The position numbers and the translations under genes are program-made. Of a stretch of DNA of 64,000 nucleotides, positions 42,701-50,581 are shown in pieces. The notes under the pieces were generated by a model. The model ran no database searches. It was not told the DNA's origin and saw only the letters and a program-made list of their open reading frames with translations. Origin of the DNA: Selenomonadales bacterium. GTDB taxonomy: Bacteria; Bacillota; Negativicutes; Selenomonadales; Selenomonadaceae. How positions within the stretch are numbered: the stretch's first letter is position 1; each line of letters starts with the position of its first letter. The stretch lies in assembly GCA_900769615.1 (NCBI GenBank), contig CAAGHH010000025.1, positions 124,001-188,000 on the forward strand. The letters are read 5' to 3'.

Positions 42701-44044
42701 TGTCGTATTAATGTAGACGGTATAGTTCCCTTACAGGCAATTACCGCTGATAAAAATACCAAGCTTAATGATTATGAACAGATACAACTGAATGTGGCTT
42801 TAGATCAGGCAGATTTATCATTATTGCCAACGTTATCACAGCATATAGATTGGGCACTGGGCGCTATGGAAGGCAATATTAAAATTCGTGGTACGGTAGC
42901 GCATCCGCTGATTGATGGCAGTATTGTTATCCCTGACGGCTCTATGAAGATAAAGGAATTAGAAAAGACGATTACTAATATTAGCTCGCAAGTGCTCTTT
43001 GCTGGCAGTAAAGTGACAGTGAAGGAATTTTCTGGTAAAATGGGCGATGGTGATTACAATTTAAGTGGTTTTTTGGAATTTGAAGGACTTTCACCCAAGC
43101 ATTATGATTTTAGTTTTACTAGCAATAAGCTGGATATACAAAGTGCATTTTTCCGCGGACCACTCAATGCTAGTCTGCATGTTTTTGATACTGATTTTTA
43201 TGGACGTCATTGGCCTAAATTAATCGGACAAATTGATATTGAAGACGCACTGATATCGGTGCCGAGCATTCCAGATTCAGAAGGCGAATTGCCGGAGGTG
43301 TTGCTGGATATGCAGGTAAATGTAAATAATAAGGTTCATGCCTATAGCCCGTATTTGTATGATCTGTATCTAACAGGCAAGGTTCATGCTGGTGGTATTA
43401 CCAGCCATCCGAAAATGTCTGGTGATTTGCAAGTGAAACGTGGCGGAACAATAAATTACCTAAAAACAGTATTTAAAGTGAGAGAAGGCGCTGCTTATTT
43501 CAATCAAGTAGATTCATTTTTGCCGAGTATTGATTTTAAGGCTGATACTAAATTGTCACAGGCTAAGGTGTTTCTGTCAGCGCAAGGACCTTTAGGAGCT
43601 ATGGACTTAAAATTGAGTTCAACACCAGAAATGAGTCAGACGCAGATAATACAGCTGCTTACTTTGCGTGATGCGTATAAAAATGGACAAACGAATTTAA
43701 ATACTGGTGATTTGCTAGCAGTGGGACTGCAAATGAGCTTCCTTTCTGAGATTGAGGATGTAATGCGAAACTTCTTTTACTTAGATAAGTTTGTACTATC
43801 GCGGGGCGATGGCTCGGCTTTTGATCATCATACGGCTGAAACTGATGATAACAAATATGATTTTAATGTTGAGATGGGAAAATATATTTCAGATAAGGTT
43901 ATGATGAAATATACGCATGGACTTGGTGCTACAGAAATTAACCGTTATGGTTTGCAATATGATATGAACGATCGTTTTGGTATGACTTTAGAGCGTGAAG
44001 GTGGAAAATATATAGTAGGTTTAGAAGCCAGAGCGACATTTTAA
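39701..44044 (+). CDS. tamB: TamB/AsmA-like translocation and lipid-transport protein
   Basis: TamB spans the periplasm as a long beta-taco groove and moves phospholipids, and perhaps proteins, to the outer membrane. The 1447-residue protein has an N-terminal membrane helix (about 5-27) and an AsmA-like start (VQISVSDVELKSINAIELHNVAVYD, shown in part). A very long repetitive beta-rich body with phrases such as GTVAGSASNPQVELKFSGLKG and GTLDNPAAVIKGNIAKG leads to the C-terminal DUF490 domain (about 1080-1447) ending in EARATF. The canonical partner TamA is not recognised here; the adjacent BamA is a candidate partner in Negativicutes. It is followed eight bases later by the sigma-factor gene. 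Confidence 0.92.
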   Translation: MKRKLIGISLTILALIMLGLGSMWYYMQTKAFMETAGQELTKAASDALGVQISVSDVELKSINAIELHNVAVYDKQAECLVRADTALINYRLLAALTAPAEAVKEVVVENAAANIIKRTDGSWNYEDLISDSASNQAFHSRIKVKNSTVNVSKDGKVISFSDVNGKVDFADYPLAKFEVTAGNAGAQFEAAGTVRAERQIVNIKAGNVDMTNYMTWLPEGIMPENTNFTNGVIKAASLHVLRDGSKLSYSGDADFVDGKVTVEQTVFDNIAGHINFTDAEALLNVSAEANQQKVNVHGKISLADGSPYLNLTVTATDFDIAKVLTNIPYQGAVNFSANITGSISDPLIDGNIKIAAGKLQGISFSNASANLRYQNEHIFAQDLQADIFSGHVAGEAVINTRDFSYTAHIKAGDIDIAAMKTALSLEGMTALAGKVSADVGFSGKGFDLTALQIYGSLAAGPASYENLPIHALNASFYLADSDLIIDYASLDLPNHSSLGIEGSVNNLWSNPDLKLAFYGSHVDLALIREIIPRADMTGLADFKGTVAGSASNPQVELKFSGLKGNLFKQPFDSLQLTASGSLDGIGIDSFLMEKDGRETWRAAGSVGFTGERKVNLQLDTMGARMEDIAALIAPDQPITGNVDNIIKLTGSLDNPKAVGYIHFYQGSYHGVLLSGMDGDYFLDNGLLRLQDFHAYSPMIDMVLNGTIDSTQNLDMEIVASDIDLKRIEHKLPYEVSGHGTFNGKITGKLNSPEFHGVLDAVGIVMNGQNIDRLHGMVDYKNNIFTVDRFGFTQNDGSYDFSLSWNTDNQALCGNVVVQNADINAVAALLNQKNDALKGRLTSGVEITGTLDNPAAVIKGNIAKGSVAGYDVHDVKLDLQLLNHVIYLTELSGSQGEQGFFEASGVVPLNGQIKAKLVANDIEAGMFTHLAGIETKVTGTAAIEAVFGGYTDNPAADLKITAKNGGIQGSTFDLFTGDMHLKNGLIKVNTLQAAKQVGEKTCRINVDGIVPLQAITADKNTKLNDYEQIQLNVALDQADLSLLPTLSQHIDWALGAMEGNIKIRGTVAHPLIDGSIVIPDGSMKIKELEKTITNISSQVLFAGSKVTVKEFSGKMGDGDYNLSGFLEFEGLSPKHYDFSFTSNKLDIQSAFFRGPLNASLHVFDTDFYGRHWPKLIGQIDIEDALISVPSIPDSEGELPEVLLDMQVNVNNKVHAYSPYLYDLYLTGKVHAGGITSHPKMSGDLQVKRGGTINYLKTVFKVREGAAYFNQVDSFLPSIDFKADTKLSQAKVFLSAQGPLGAMDLKLSSTPEMSQTQIIQLLTLRDAYKNGQTNLNTGDLLAVGLQMSFLSEIEDVMRNFFYLDKFVLSRGDGSAFDHHTAETDDNKYDFNVEMGKYISDKVMMKYTHGLGATEINRYGLQYDMNDRFGMTLEREGGKYIVGLEARATF

Positions 44045-44051
44045 TCAGGGG

Positions 44052-44693
44052 GTGAACAGACTGCAGTTTGAACAATATTTTAAGGAGTTACAACAGGTTA
44101 AGCTGCTTAAGCCAGCAGAGGAAAAATCATTGTGGCATGATTATAAACAAGCCGGGGATGAAAATGCCCGCTGCCGGCTGATAGAAGCATACCAGCCACT
44201 AGTTTTTAAACAGGCTATGGCTTATCGGAATATGGATAATATCATGGATATTGTTCAGGAAGGTACGATAGGTTTAATAGAAGCGGTGGAAAATTATCAG
44301 CCTGAGCGCAAGGTAGCATTCAGTTTGTTTGCTGTTCACCGTATTCGGGGACGTATGCTCAATTATCTAAAAAAAGAAGGTCAAGTTGATATTGCCTGCA
44401 TGGATGCAATTCCAGCTGGTGGTGGCATGACCTTTAAGGAAAATCTTGTAGATACAGCACCAACAGTTGTTGAGCAGGCTGAAGATAATGAGTTAATTGC
44501 CAGATTATATAAAGCTATGGCTATGCTGCCGGTAAAAGAAAAAGCCGTTTTGGAAGAGATGTATATGAATTGTGGTGATATAACTGAAGTAGCTGATGGA
44601 CTGCAAGTAACACCATCGCATATATATCGTTTGCAAAAAAGTGGTATAAGGCGAATTCGCGGTATGCTGTCACGCTTTATGCAGCATTGGTAA
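44052..44693 (+). CDS. Small sigma-70 family sigma factor
   Basis: The 213-residue protein has sigma region 2 (about 35-105), including the core-binding DIVQEGTIGLIEAVENYQPE and the -10-recognition stretch FSLFAVHRIRGRMLNYLKKEG. Region 4 (about 148-205) has the helix-turn-helix EVADGLQVTPSHIYRLQKSGIRR (shown in part). Region 3 is missing or vestigial. It lies between tamB and a membrane protein within the envelope cluster, so it may govern envelope genes; no target promoter was identified. The start is uncertain: a GTG at 44052 overlaps the AGGGGGTGA ribosome site, and a rare CTG at 44061 would have better spacing. No anti-sigma domain is recognised next to it, although the following gene is a single-pass membrane protein. 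Confidence 0.82.
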   Translation: MNRLQFEQYFKELQQVKLLKPAEEKSLWHDYKQAGDENARCRLIEAYQPLVFKQAMAYRNMDNIMDIVQEGTIGLIEAVENYQPERKVAFSLFAVHRIRGRMLNYLKKEGQVDIACMDAIPAGGGMTFKENLVDTAPTVVEQAEDNELIARLYKAMAMLPVKEKAVLEEMYMNCGDITEVADGLQVTPSHIYRLQKSGIRRIRGMLSRFMQHW

Positions 44694-44860
44694 ATAGATA
44701 AATTGAGAAAACAGGTATAATAATATAAAAAAAGCCTAATAACGTCTGTTATATGTCAATAATTGCTTATTTTGCTAAAATATGGCTGGTATTAATTTGG
44801 TGATTAAATATGATTATACCAAAAGAGAGATTAGGGCATGGAAGTATTAGGAGGTGCAAT

Positions 44861-45421
44861 ATGTCTGACCATCGTCAGGTGCAGAAAAAACATATACGAG
44901 CTGCCCGCGAATGGTTGGGAAAGGCAGAAACGTCATTAGACAGGCATGATGACATTCAGGGTGATTTAAAACTCATGTTGGCAAAGGCTGAGTTATCACA
45001 TGTTGCTGAGGCGGGGTTAACTAAAAAAGGCAATATGCTAATAAAAAAAATATTGCCAGCAATAGTTGCTATGCTGATAACAGTTGCAGGTTTTAGTTTT
45101 TTGCAAGCATTTACTAGTGAGCCAGCCGTTAGTGATAGTGTGATGCCAGCTGAGTCAGAAACATTACCTGTGCCCCAGGTGCCAGTTGATGAACCTGTTA
45201 CTGTAGCTAAAAAAGAAGCTGCAGTGGTGACAAAAGAAGAAAATACTAATATTACCTATGCTAAAGTTGCTGATAAACCGGCTGTCAAGCCAGCAGAGCC
45301 AGCAAATGAGCAAGTAAGCAGTCAACCAGCAATGGTGAGTTTGCCCGTAAATGAGCAAACAGTACCGGCGCAGGAGAAACAAAAACTTATGCAAGCTGCA
45401 GGCAAAATATTGCGGCAATAA
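44861..45421 (+). CDS. Single-pass membrane protein of unknown function, possible anti-sigma-like partner
   Basis: I do not recognise a family. The 186-residue protein has a basic, helical cytoplasmic N-terminus (about 1-60, AAREWLGKAETSLDRHDDIQ). One membrane helix follows at about 68-86 (ILPAIVAMLITVAGFSFLQAF), then a periplasmic Pro/Val/Glu-rich tail with two loose repeats around VPQVPVDEP and LPVNEQTVPAQEK. The start at 44861 follows TAGGAGGTGCAAT. The topology and place after a sigma gene recall membrane anti-sigma factors, but there is no recognisable zinc motif, so this is only a suggestion. A role as an envelope spacer or BamA accessory is equally possible. Confidence 0.72.
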   Translation: MSDHRQVQKKHIRAAREWLGKAETSLDRHDDIQGDLKLMLAKAELSHVAEAGLTKKGNMLIKKILPAIVAMLITVAGFSFLQAFTSEPAVSDSVMPAESETLPVPQVPVDEPVTVAKKEAAVVTKEENTNITYAKVADKPAVKPAEPANEQVSSQPAMVSLPVNEQTVPAQEKQKLMQAAGKILRQ

Positions 45422-45453
45422 AATATTTTATAATCATTTAGGAGGTTTAGACC

Positions 45454-47373
45454 TTGAAGAAGAACGATCAACGATTTTTGGCTTATGCGGTAGCGTTCGC
45501 GACTAGTTTTGCAATTATACCAGGGATGGCTAGTGCGGCGGATGCTGCTGTCAATGCAACCAGCAGTGATACAGCAACAGTGAATAATACTCAGGCTGCT
45601 AATCAGGTGGCAGCAGAAAATTCAGTTAAAAACGCAAAAGCAGCTGAATCCGCTAAAGACAGTCAGACTGATGAACGCACTAAGGAATGGAATAAGAACC
45701 GTCCTGAGGAAAGTGCAGTTAATGACAGTTTAAAACAATATGAAGGTCAAACGATTGTTGATACGGTTTTTGAAGGCACATCCGCTAGTAGTGAAGCTAC
45801 GGCCAAGGCGGCGCTTGCTATGCGCACTGGTGATATGTTTACGGCTAATGGACTTTTAAAGGATCGTGATGCTGTATATAATACAGGATATTTTTATGAT
45901 CTTTATCCAAGCTTTAAACAGGTTCCGGAAGGCGTTATTGTTACTTATCATGTGCTGGAAAATCCAGTACTGGCTACAGTTAAAATTGAGGGCAATACCG
46001 TAGAAAAAGATGACGTATTATATGGTCTGATAACGGTCAAAAAAGGTGAAATTTTAAATAGCCGTACCTTGCAGCAAAATGTACAGGCGATTCAGGAACA
46101 GTATCGTAAGGATGGGTATATTTTAGCTAAAATTACTGATATGAATATTGATCGTCAAGGCAATTTGAAACTTAAGGTAAATGAAGGTATCTTGGAAGGG
46201 TACAAGGTAAAAGGTAATTCCAAAACCAAGGATTATGTTATCTTGCGGGAAATGCGGCAAAAAGTTGGTGAACCGTTTAATTCCAAATTGGCTCGCCGCA
46301 GTATGCAGCGTGTATATAATCTTGGCTTCTTTGAGGACGTTAATATTAAGATGAATCCAGGCGTTGATCTTAATGCTGTAGTAATGGAGCTTGACGTAAA
46401 AGAAAAACGTACCGGTTCATTTGGCATTGGCGCCGGCTATAGCAGTGAAGATGGTATTATCGGCATGATAAGCTTGGGTGATACTAACTTTCGTGGTACT
46501 GGTGATGCCGTAAGCATTACTTACGAAACCAGTGGTGATGATACTGATGCGCATGGTTATTCACTTTCATACCGTCATCCTTGGATTGACCAAAAAGAAA
46601 CGGTTGGTACAGTTCGGCTTTATAACCGCACTTATGAATATGATGACTATAACACGAATGGCGATTTGAAAGAAACCTATATGCGTAAGTACTCCGGTGG
46701 TGAACTTACTTTAGGTCGTCCGGTAAGTGAGTATTCTACCAACTATGTTACGCTTCGAAACCGCAATGATGATTATGTGAAGCATGTAGATAGTGGTATT
46801 TATGGTGACCGCAGTAATGATACCGCTTGGATTAATAATAACTTTGGTCTTACCCGCAGTGTTTCGTTTGAACATGTGACAGATACGCGGGACAATGTTT
46901 ATAATCCAACTGCTGGTGGCCGTATCAGCTTGGCAACTGAGTTTGCTGGGTTAGGCGGTGATTTTGATTTCCAAAAATATACGATAGAAGATCAGCGTTA
47001 TAAAAAAGTAGGTCATGCTCAGGTTTTGGCTATGCGGGCTCAATATGGTTTTGGACATGGCACGATATCAGAATTTAACCAATATAAGGTTGGTGGACAA
47101 ACAAGTTTGCGTGGCTATCGTGAAGATCAGTTCCGCGGTAATCGTATGGCACTGGCAACACTTGAATACCGTTTTCCAATAGTAAGCAAAGTACAGGGAG
47201 CAATCTTTACCGATTGGGCTGGAGCTTGGAATGATGGTTTTACGCCAGACGATGTTCACGGAAGTGTTGGTGTCGGCTTGTCGCTTAATACTCCGCTTGG
47301 ACCACTGCGCCTTGATTATGGGCGTGGCAGTGATGGTGGCAGAGTTCACTTTACGGTTGGCGGATCATTTTAA
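45454..47373 (+). CDS. bamA: Outer-membrane protein assembly factor BamA
   Basis: BamA folds beta-barrel proteins into the outer membrane. The 639-residue precursor has a signal peptide (to about 28, MASA) and a disordered Ala/Asn-rich linker (about 30-90). About three POTRA domains follow (95-320; ENPVLATVKIEGNTVEKDDV, YKVKGNSKTKDYVILREMRQ). The Omp85 barrel occupies about 325-639, with the GQTSLRGYREDQFRGNRMA segment holding the conserved (V/I)RGY/F-type loop 6 motif and the usual LGPLRLDYGRG...VGGSF ending. Three POTRAs rather than five is usual outside proteobacteria. The start is a TTG after AGGAGG. Confidence 0.95.
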   Translation: MKKNDQRFLAYAVAFATSFAIIPGMASAADAAVNATSSDTATVNNTQAANQVAAENSVKNAKAAESAKDSQTDERTKEWNKNRPEESAVNDSLKQYEGQTIVDTVFEGTSASSEATAKAALAMRTGDMFTANGLLKDRDAVYNTGYFYDLYPSFKQVPEGVIVTYHVLENPVLATVKIEGNTVEKDDVLYGLITVKKGEILNSRTLQQNVQAIQEQYRKDGYILAKITDMNIDRQGNLKLKVNEGILEGYKVKGNSKTKDYVILREMRQKVGEPFNSKLARRSMQRVYNLGFFEDVNIKMNPGVDLNAVVMELDVKEKRTGSFGIGAGYSSEDGIIGMISLGDTNFRGTGDAVSITYETSGDDTDAHGYSLSYRHPWIDQKETVGTVRLYNRTYEYDDYNTNGDLKETYMRKYSGGELTLGRPVSEYSTNYVTLRNRNDDYVKHVDSGIYGDRSNDTAWINNNFGLTRSVSFEHVTDTRDNVYNPTAGGRISLATEFAGLGGDFDFQKYTIEDQRYKKVGHAQVLAMRAQYGFGHGTISEFNQYKVGGQTSLRGYREDQFRGNRMALATLEYRFPIVSKVQGAIFTDWAGAWNDGFTPDDVHGSVGVGLSLNTPLGPLRLDYGRGSDGGRVHFTVGGSF

Positions 47374-47414
47374 GTTGCTGCTGAAGGATTTGCCGAAAGG
47401 AAGTGCCATATAGT

Positions 47415-48698
47415 GTGATACGTATGATGACGTGTCTGCTCGTAGTGCTTTTTTGCTGCTCGGCAGAGGCGGCAGTGCCAAGAGTAGAAACTGTTTCAGC
47501 TGAGGTGATGGCTGAGCACAGTTTGCCGCCAATTGTAAAACAGCGCATGGAAAAAAGTGTGCAAAATATAGCTGATCAGCTGCTAAGTGGCAACGATATA
47601 AATGCAGTGCATGCAAAACAAGCTGAAAAGGAACGATTAATACGGGATGTTTTTGACAAGGTATTAGTTGGTTATACCGTAAAGCGGGTTCGCATTGTGC
47701 CACAGTCAGAGTGCAAGGTAGTAGTTGAACTTATTCCTTGGTCAGATACAATAAAGACCGTTAAAGTAAATACGGTTGTTGAAGGAATGCCGCCACGGGT
47801 TGAAAAATTAGCTCGGCGCGATGTATCAGGCATTGATACGGTTTTTGCAAGCACCTTAACAGGGCTTCCGATAGCCGCTGCTGATTGGACTAATGGTGTT
47901 TTAAAGCATAGTGTTGAGTCCTATATGGCTGAGCATTTGCCGGAATTTCGCGCTGATTTTGAGCTGCAGGCAGATGAAAAGGCGTCAGTGTCGTTAGTGA
48001 TTTATCCGCGGCTGCCTGTGGTAAGAACTATAGATTTAGCAATGCGCTCAGATACGGTGCCTAATTTTACGCTGCTTAATCATCGCGAGTTAATGCAGGA
48101 AAAAGTAAATGACATGGTAGGAGTCCCAGTGGCGTTTGTAAAACGTCATAGCAAAGAGCTGGCTGATGAATATGCTAAAGAATTGGATTCTTTGGCTGAT
48201 TTCAAAGCTTTAGCGATGCAGACAAAGGTTAAAATAGCTGCATCGGAAAGACTTCAGGTTATGAGCCGGTCTGATACCACAAGGTATCGGCTAAGGCTGA
48301 TTGGCTGGCAGGATATTGGTCATGATGATAATAATTTGCATAAGCAAAATGATAATCTGCAATTTCGGTTTCATGCCGGTCAAATGCTATCGCAGCAGGA
48401 TGAATTATTTTTGTTAGTTAAGCTTATGCCACAGTATATGAACTGGGGCTGGGAGTGTGGCTATGACCGTCTGCTGCATCAAGGAATGCATGGGCAAATA
48501 CGCTATGATATGAAACGGCATAATTTTATTTTAGCGGCGGCAAAAGATCTAAACAAACGGGTTACTATGCGCTATGAATATCGGTTGGCAGATAATTTAA
48601 GTGAAGCAGGCTTAGGTTATAAACTGCACGATTTTTTAAGTATAGAGTATGTGTTTGATTCTGAGCAAAATTGGTTGCGGCTTATTGGTAATTTTTAG
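47415..48698 (+). CDS. Outer-membrane protein with POTRA-like domains and short C-terminal barrel region, function unknown
   Basis: The precursor of about 427 residues has a signal sequence (MIRMMTCLLVVLFCCSAEAA). Two POTRA-like modules seem to follow (about 70-130, YTVKRVRIVPQSECKVVVEL; about 160-260 with LPVVRTIDLAMRSDT and the helix VAFVKRHSKELADEYAKEL). The C-terminal 130 residues have amphipathic strands (YRLRLIGWQDIG, LQFRFHAGQ, VTMRYEYRL) and end in Phe. That is too short for a 16-strand Omp85 barrel. It starts about 40 bases after bamA, and I use the GTG at 47415, which has AGGAAG about 11 bases before it. It may be a BamA partner or a degenerate Omp85/TamA-like protein. Confidence 0.7.
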   Translation: MIRMMTCLLVVLFCCSAEAAVPRVETVSAEVMAEHSLPPIVKQRMEKSVQNIADQLLSGNDINAVHAKQAEKERLIRDVFDKVLVGYTVKRVRIVPQSECKVVVELIPWSDTIKTVKVNTVVEGMPPRVEKLARRDVSGIDTVFASTLTGLPIAAADWTNGVLKHSVESYMAEHLPEFRADFELQADEKASVSLVIYPRLPVVRTIDLAMRSDTVPNFTLLNHRELMQEKVNDMVGVPVAFVKRHSKELADEYAKELDSLADFKALAMQTKVKIAASERLQVMSRSDTTRYRLRLIGWQDIGHDDNNLHKQNDNLQFRFHAGQMLSQQDELFLLVKLMPQYMNWGWECGYDRLLHQGMHGQIRYDMKRHNFILAAAKDLNKRVTMRYEYRLADNLSEAGLGYKLHDFLSIEYVFDSEQNWLRLIGNF

Positions 48699-48729
48699 TA
48701 AAATACCCCAAAATAAGCGCAGTTTATAA

Positions 48730-48745
48730 TTGGCAGTTTTGCCAA
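48730..48745. other. Nested hairpin upstream of the ompH promoter
   Basis: TTGGCA-GTTT-TGCCAA is a perfect hairpin nested inside a second inverted pair AAGCGCA (48715-48721) / TGCGCTT (48758-48764). The outer arm overlaps the -35 box at 48763. No T run follows. It may be an operator or a weak terminator. Confidence 0.5.
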
Positions 48746-48762
48746 ATTGCCCTTATTTGCGC

Positions 48763-48791
48763 TTGAATAAGAAATAAGACTTTGTTATAAT
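48763..48791 (+). promoter_or_regulatory. Promoter of the first ompH gene
   Basis: TTGAAT (48763-48768), a 17-bp spacer and TATAAT (48786-48791) form a good sigma-A promoter about 85 bases before the ompH start. It gives the chaperone and lpx genes their own internal promoter. Confidence 0.8.
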
Positions 48792-48875
48792 TATATCCTG
48801 TATGGCAGTGTATTTTATTGCCTATATTCAGGAATTATGAACCATCATACCTAAGAGGTAAAAGGAGACATTAAA

Positions 48876-49340
48876 ATGGTCAAATTGCAAAAGAAACAGG
48901 TTAAGATTGTTAGCGTACTTATCGCATTGGTGTTCGTCGGTTCGGTAGTTGCACTGGCGCTTACGCAGTCAGGATCAGGACTTGCTAGCGCGGCTAGCTC
49001 AAATGTTGGTGTTGTTGATTATAATCAGGTTATGCAGAATAACCCAAAAGTTCAGGATGCTAGCAAGGATATGCAGTCAGCAGTTGATGAGGCTAAGAAA
49101 GATTTTGAAGCTAAGTCAGCTAATATGAATGAGCAGGAAAAACAGGATCTTTATCAGCAGACACAGCAGCGTTTGCAGCAAAAGAATCAGGAGCTCATGG
49201 AACCGATAACTAAGAGCGTTGAAGAATCTGTTAAAAAAGTTGCTGAACAGAAAGGCTTGTCAGTAGTTTTGGAAAAAGGTGCTGTAGTTTATGGCGGCAC
49301 GGATATCACGCAGGATGTTATCAAACAGGTAAGCAAATAA
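48876..49340 (+). CDS. OmpH/Skp-family periplasmic chaperone, first paralogue
   Basis: Skp-type chaperones hold unfolded outer-membrane proteins in the periplasm. The 154-residue protein has an N-terminal hydrophobic segment (about 11-32), either a signal peptide or a membrane anchor since the cleavage site is not clear-cut. The OmpH start strand VGVVDYNQVMQNNPKVQDA follows, then a long coiled coil (about 65-120) and the closing GLSVVLEKGAVVYGGTDIT hairpin. It has its own promoter and AAAGGAGA ribosome site. Two further paralogues follow directly. Confidence 0.88.
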   Translation: MVKLQKKQVKIVSVLIALVFVGSVVALALTQSGSGLASAASSNVGVVDYNQVMQNNPKVQDASKDMQSAVDEAKKDFEAKSANMNEQEKQDLYQQTQQRLQQKNQELMEPITKSVEESVKKVAEQKGLSVVLEKGAVVYGGTDITQDVIKQVSK

Positions 49341-49386
49341 GAGCGCAGTCACAAGATTGGCGTTCCGATACGGTTATATGAACCTT

Positions 49387-49425
49387 GTAGTACCGAGCCA
49401 CTTGTTGCGCTCGGTACTACTTTAT
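49387..49425 (+). terminator. Hairpin between first and second ompH genes
   Basis: A perfect 12-bp stem (GTAGTACCGAGC / GCTCGGTACTAC) with a 10-base loop is followed by TTTA. It probably acts as a partial terminator or mRNA stabiliser, favouring expression of the first ompH over downstream genes. Confidence 0.6.
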
Positions 49426-49441
49426 AGAGGGGAGTCCCAAC

Positions 49442-50560
49442 GTGATGCAGGAAAAAAAAGACAAACAGTTTAAAAATAAAACTGCGAGGTCAAAATGCTT
49501 AAAGCGTATCGCGGTGGGTGCATTGGTTTTGGCATTGCTGCTGGCAGGAGGAATAAGCTTATTTAGGCATTATAAAGGCTCGCCGGCAAATGATGAAGCT
49601 TCTGCTATCAAGGATACAGGTCTTATTGATTGGCAGCAGGTAATTGCAGCTCATCCTGATTATGAGAAATTAAAGGAATTGCAGGCTGACTGTAAAAAGC
49701 TCGAACTGGAAACCCAAAATATAGCTGATCTATTTACGATAAATAATCCGATCGTTGCTGATAAGCCGTTTCAAGATGCTGTTTGGCAGAAGGAAGCTCA
49801 CGATATTATTGGTGGTCGAGCTGAGCTTGAGCGCAAAGCCAAGAAACTTCGGCAGGAGTATGAAAAGGCAACGGATGGTGAATATCAGGCTAGGCGCAAG
49901 GCTATTGACAATGAATATCTTGATGCTATTTTAAATATTAGAATAAGGCTTGATAATCAAAAATCAATGCATAATTGGCTGGATTCTAAGCAGTCAATTG
50001 CTGAAGAGCGAGATACCTGGAATCAGCAGTTACAAACGTTGCAGCAAGAACGTGGTGACAGGCAGCGTCAATTGTACAATGAAAGACAGCAAGATATTGC
50101 GCGCTATGTACAAAAGACATTAGGACCAGAGTTTACCGCACTGAAACAAAGCGTGCCACAATTAAAAGCTGAGCAGGAAGCAGCAGCAATGAATAAGAAG
50201 ACAGCAGCTGAGAGCCGCAATGCTGATGCCATGCAGAAACAGGTGGAGCTTGCGCAAAAGGTTCAGCAGCAGATTGCTAAAAGGCAAGAATTAGCAGTAA
50301 AGAAGAACCAATTGCAAGCTATGGAAACTCATATTCTAAATGATATCGCGGGTAAAGCTGCTAAAATAGCAATAATGCATCATTTTACCTTGATACTAGT
50401 GGATCATCCAACTGATATAGCCGATTATAATATAGGTCCGAAAATAATCGATCCGTTGCAGGTTAAATCAGGCAGGGCTATAGGAATAAATACTGTAGAT
50501 GTTACTGATGAGCTGGTACAGGAAGTAAAAAATATAGCAACGGATGATGCGGTATCATAA
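49442..50560 (+). CDS. Long membrane-anchored OmpH/Skp-like protein, second paralogue
   Basis: The 372-residue protein is about twice the size of ordinary Skp. A basic cytoplasmic start is followed by one hydrophobic helix (about 22-42, IAVGALVLALLLAGGISLF), an OmpH-like strand GLIDWQQVIAAHPDYEKLKEL, and a long charged coiled coil (about 65-305). The end (HFTLILVDHPTDIADYNIGPKIIDP, then VDVTDELVQEV) matches the closing region of the other two paralogues. It is probably anchored in the inner membrane with its coiled coil in the periplasm. The GTG at 49442 and ATG at 49445 are both possible after AGGGGAG. Confidence 0.75.
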   Translation: MMQEKKDKQFKNKTARSKCLKRIAVGALVLALLLAGGISLFRHYKGSPANDEASAIKDTGLIDWQQVIAAHPDYEKLKELQADCKKLELETQNIADLFTINNPIVADKPFQDAVWQKEAHDIIGGRAELERKAKKLRQEYEKATDGEYQARRKAIDNEYLDAILNIRIRLDNQKSMHNWLDSKQSIAEERDTWNQQLQTLQQERGDRQRQLYNERQQDIARYVQKTLGPEFTALKQSVPQLKAEQEAAAMNKKTAAESRNADAMQKQVELAQKVQQQIAKRQELAVKKNQLQAMETHILNDIAGKAAKIAIMHHFTLILVDHPTDIADYNIGPKIIDPLQVKSGRAIGINTVDVTDELVQEVKNIATDDAVS

Positions 50561-50581
50561 ACAAAGAAAGAAGCGAAAAAT

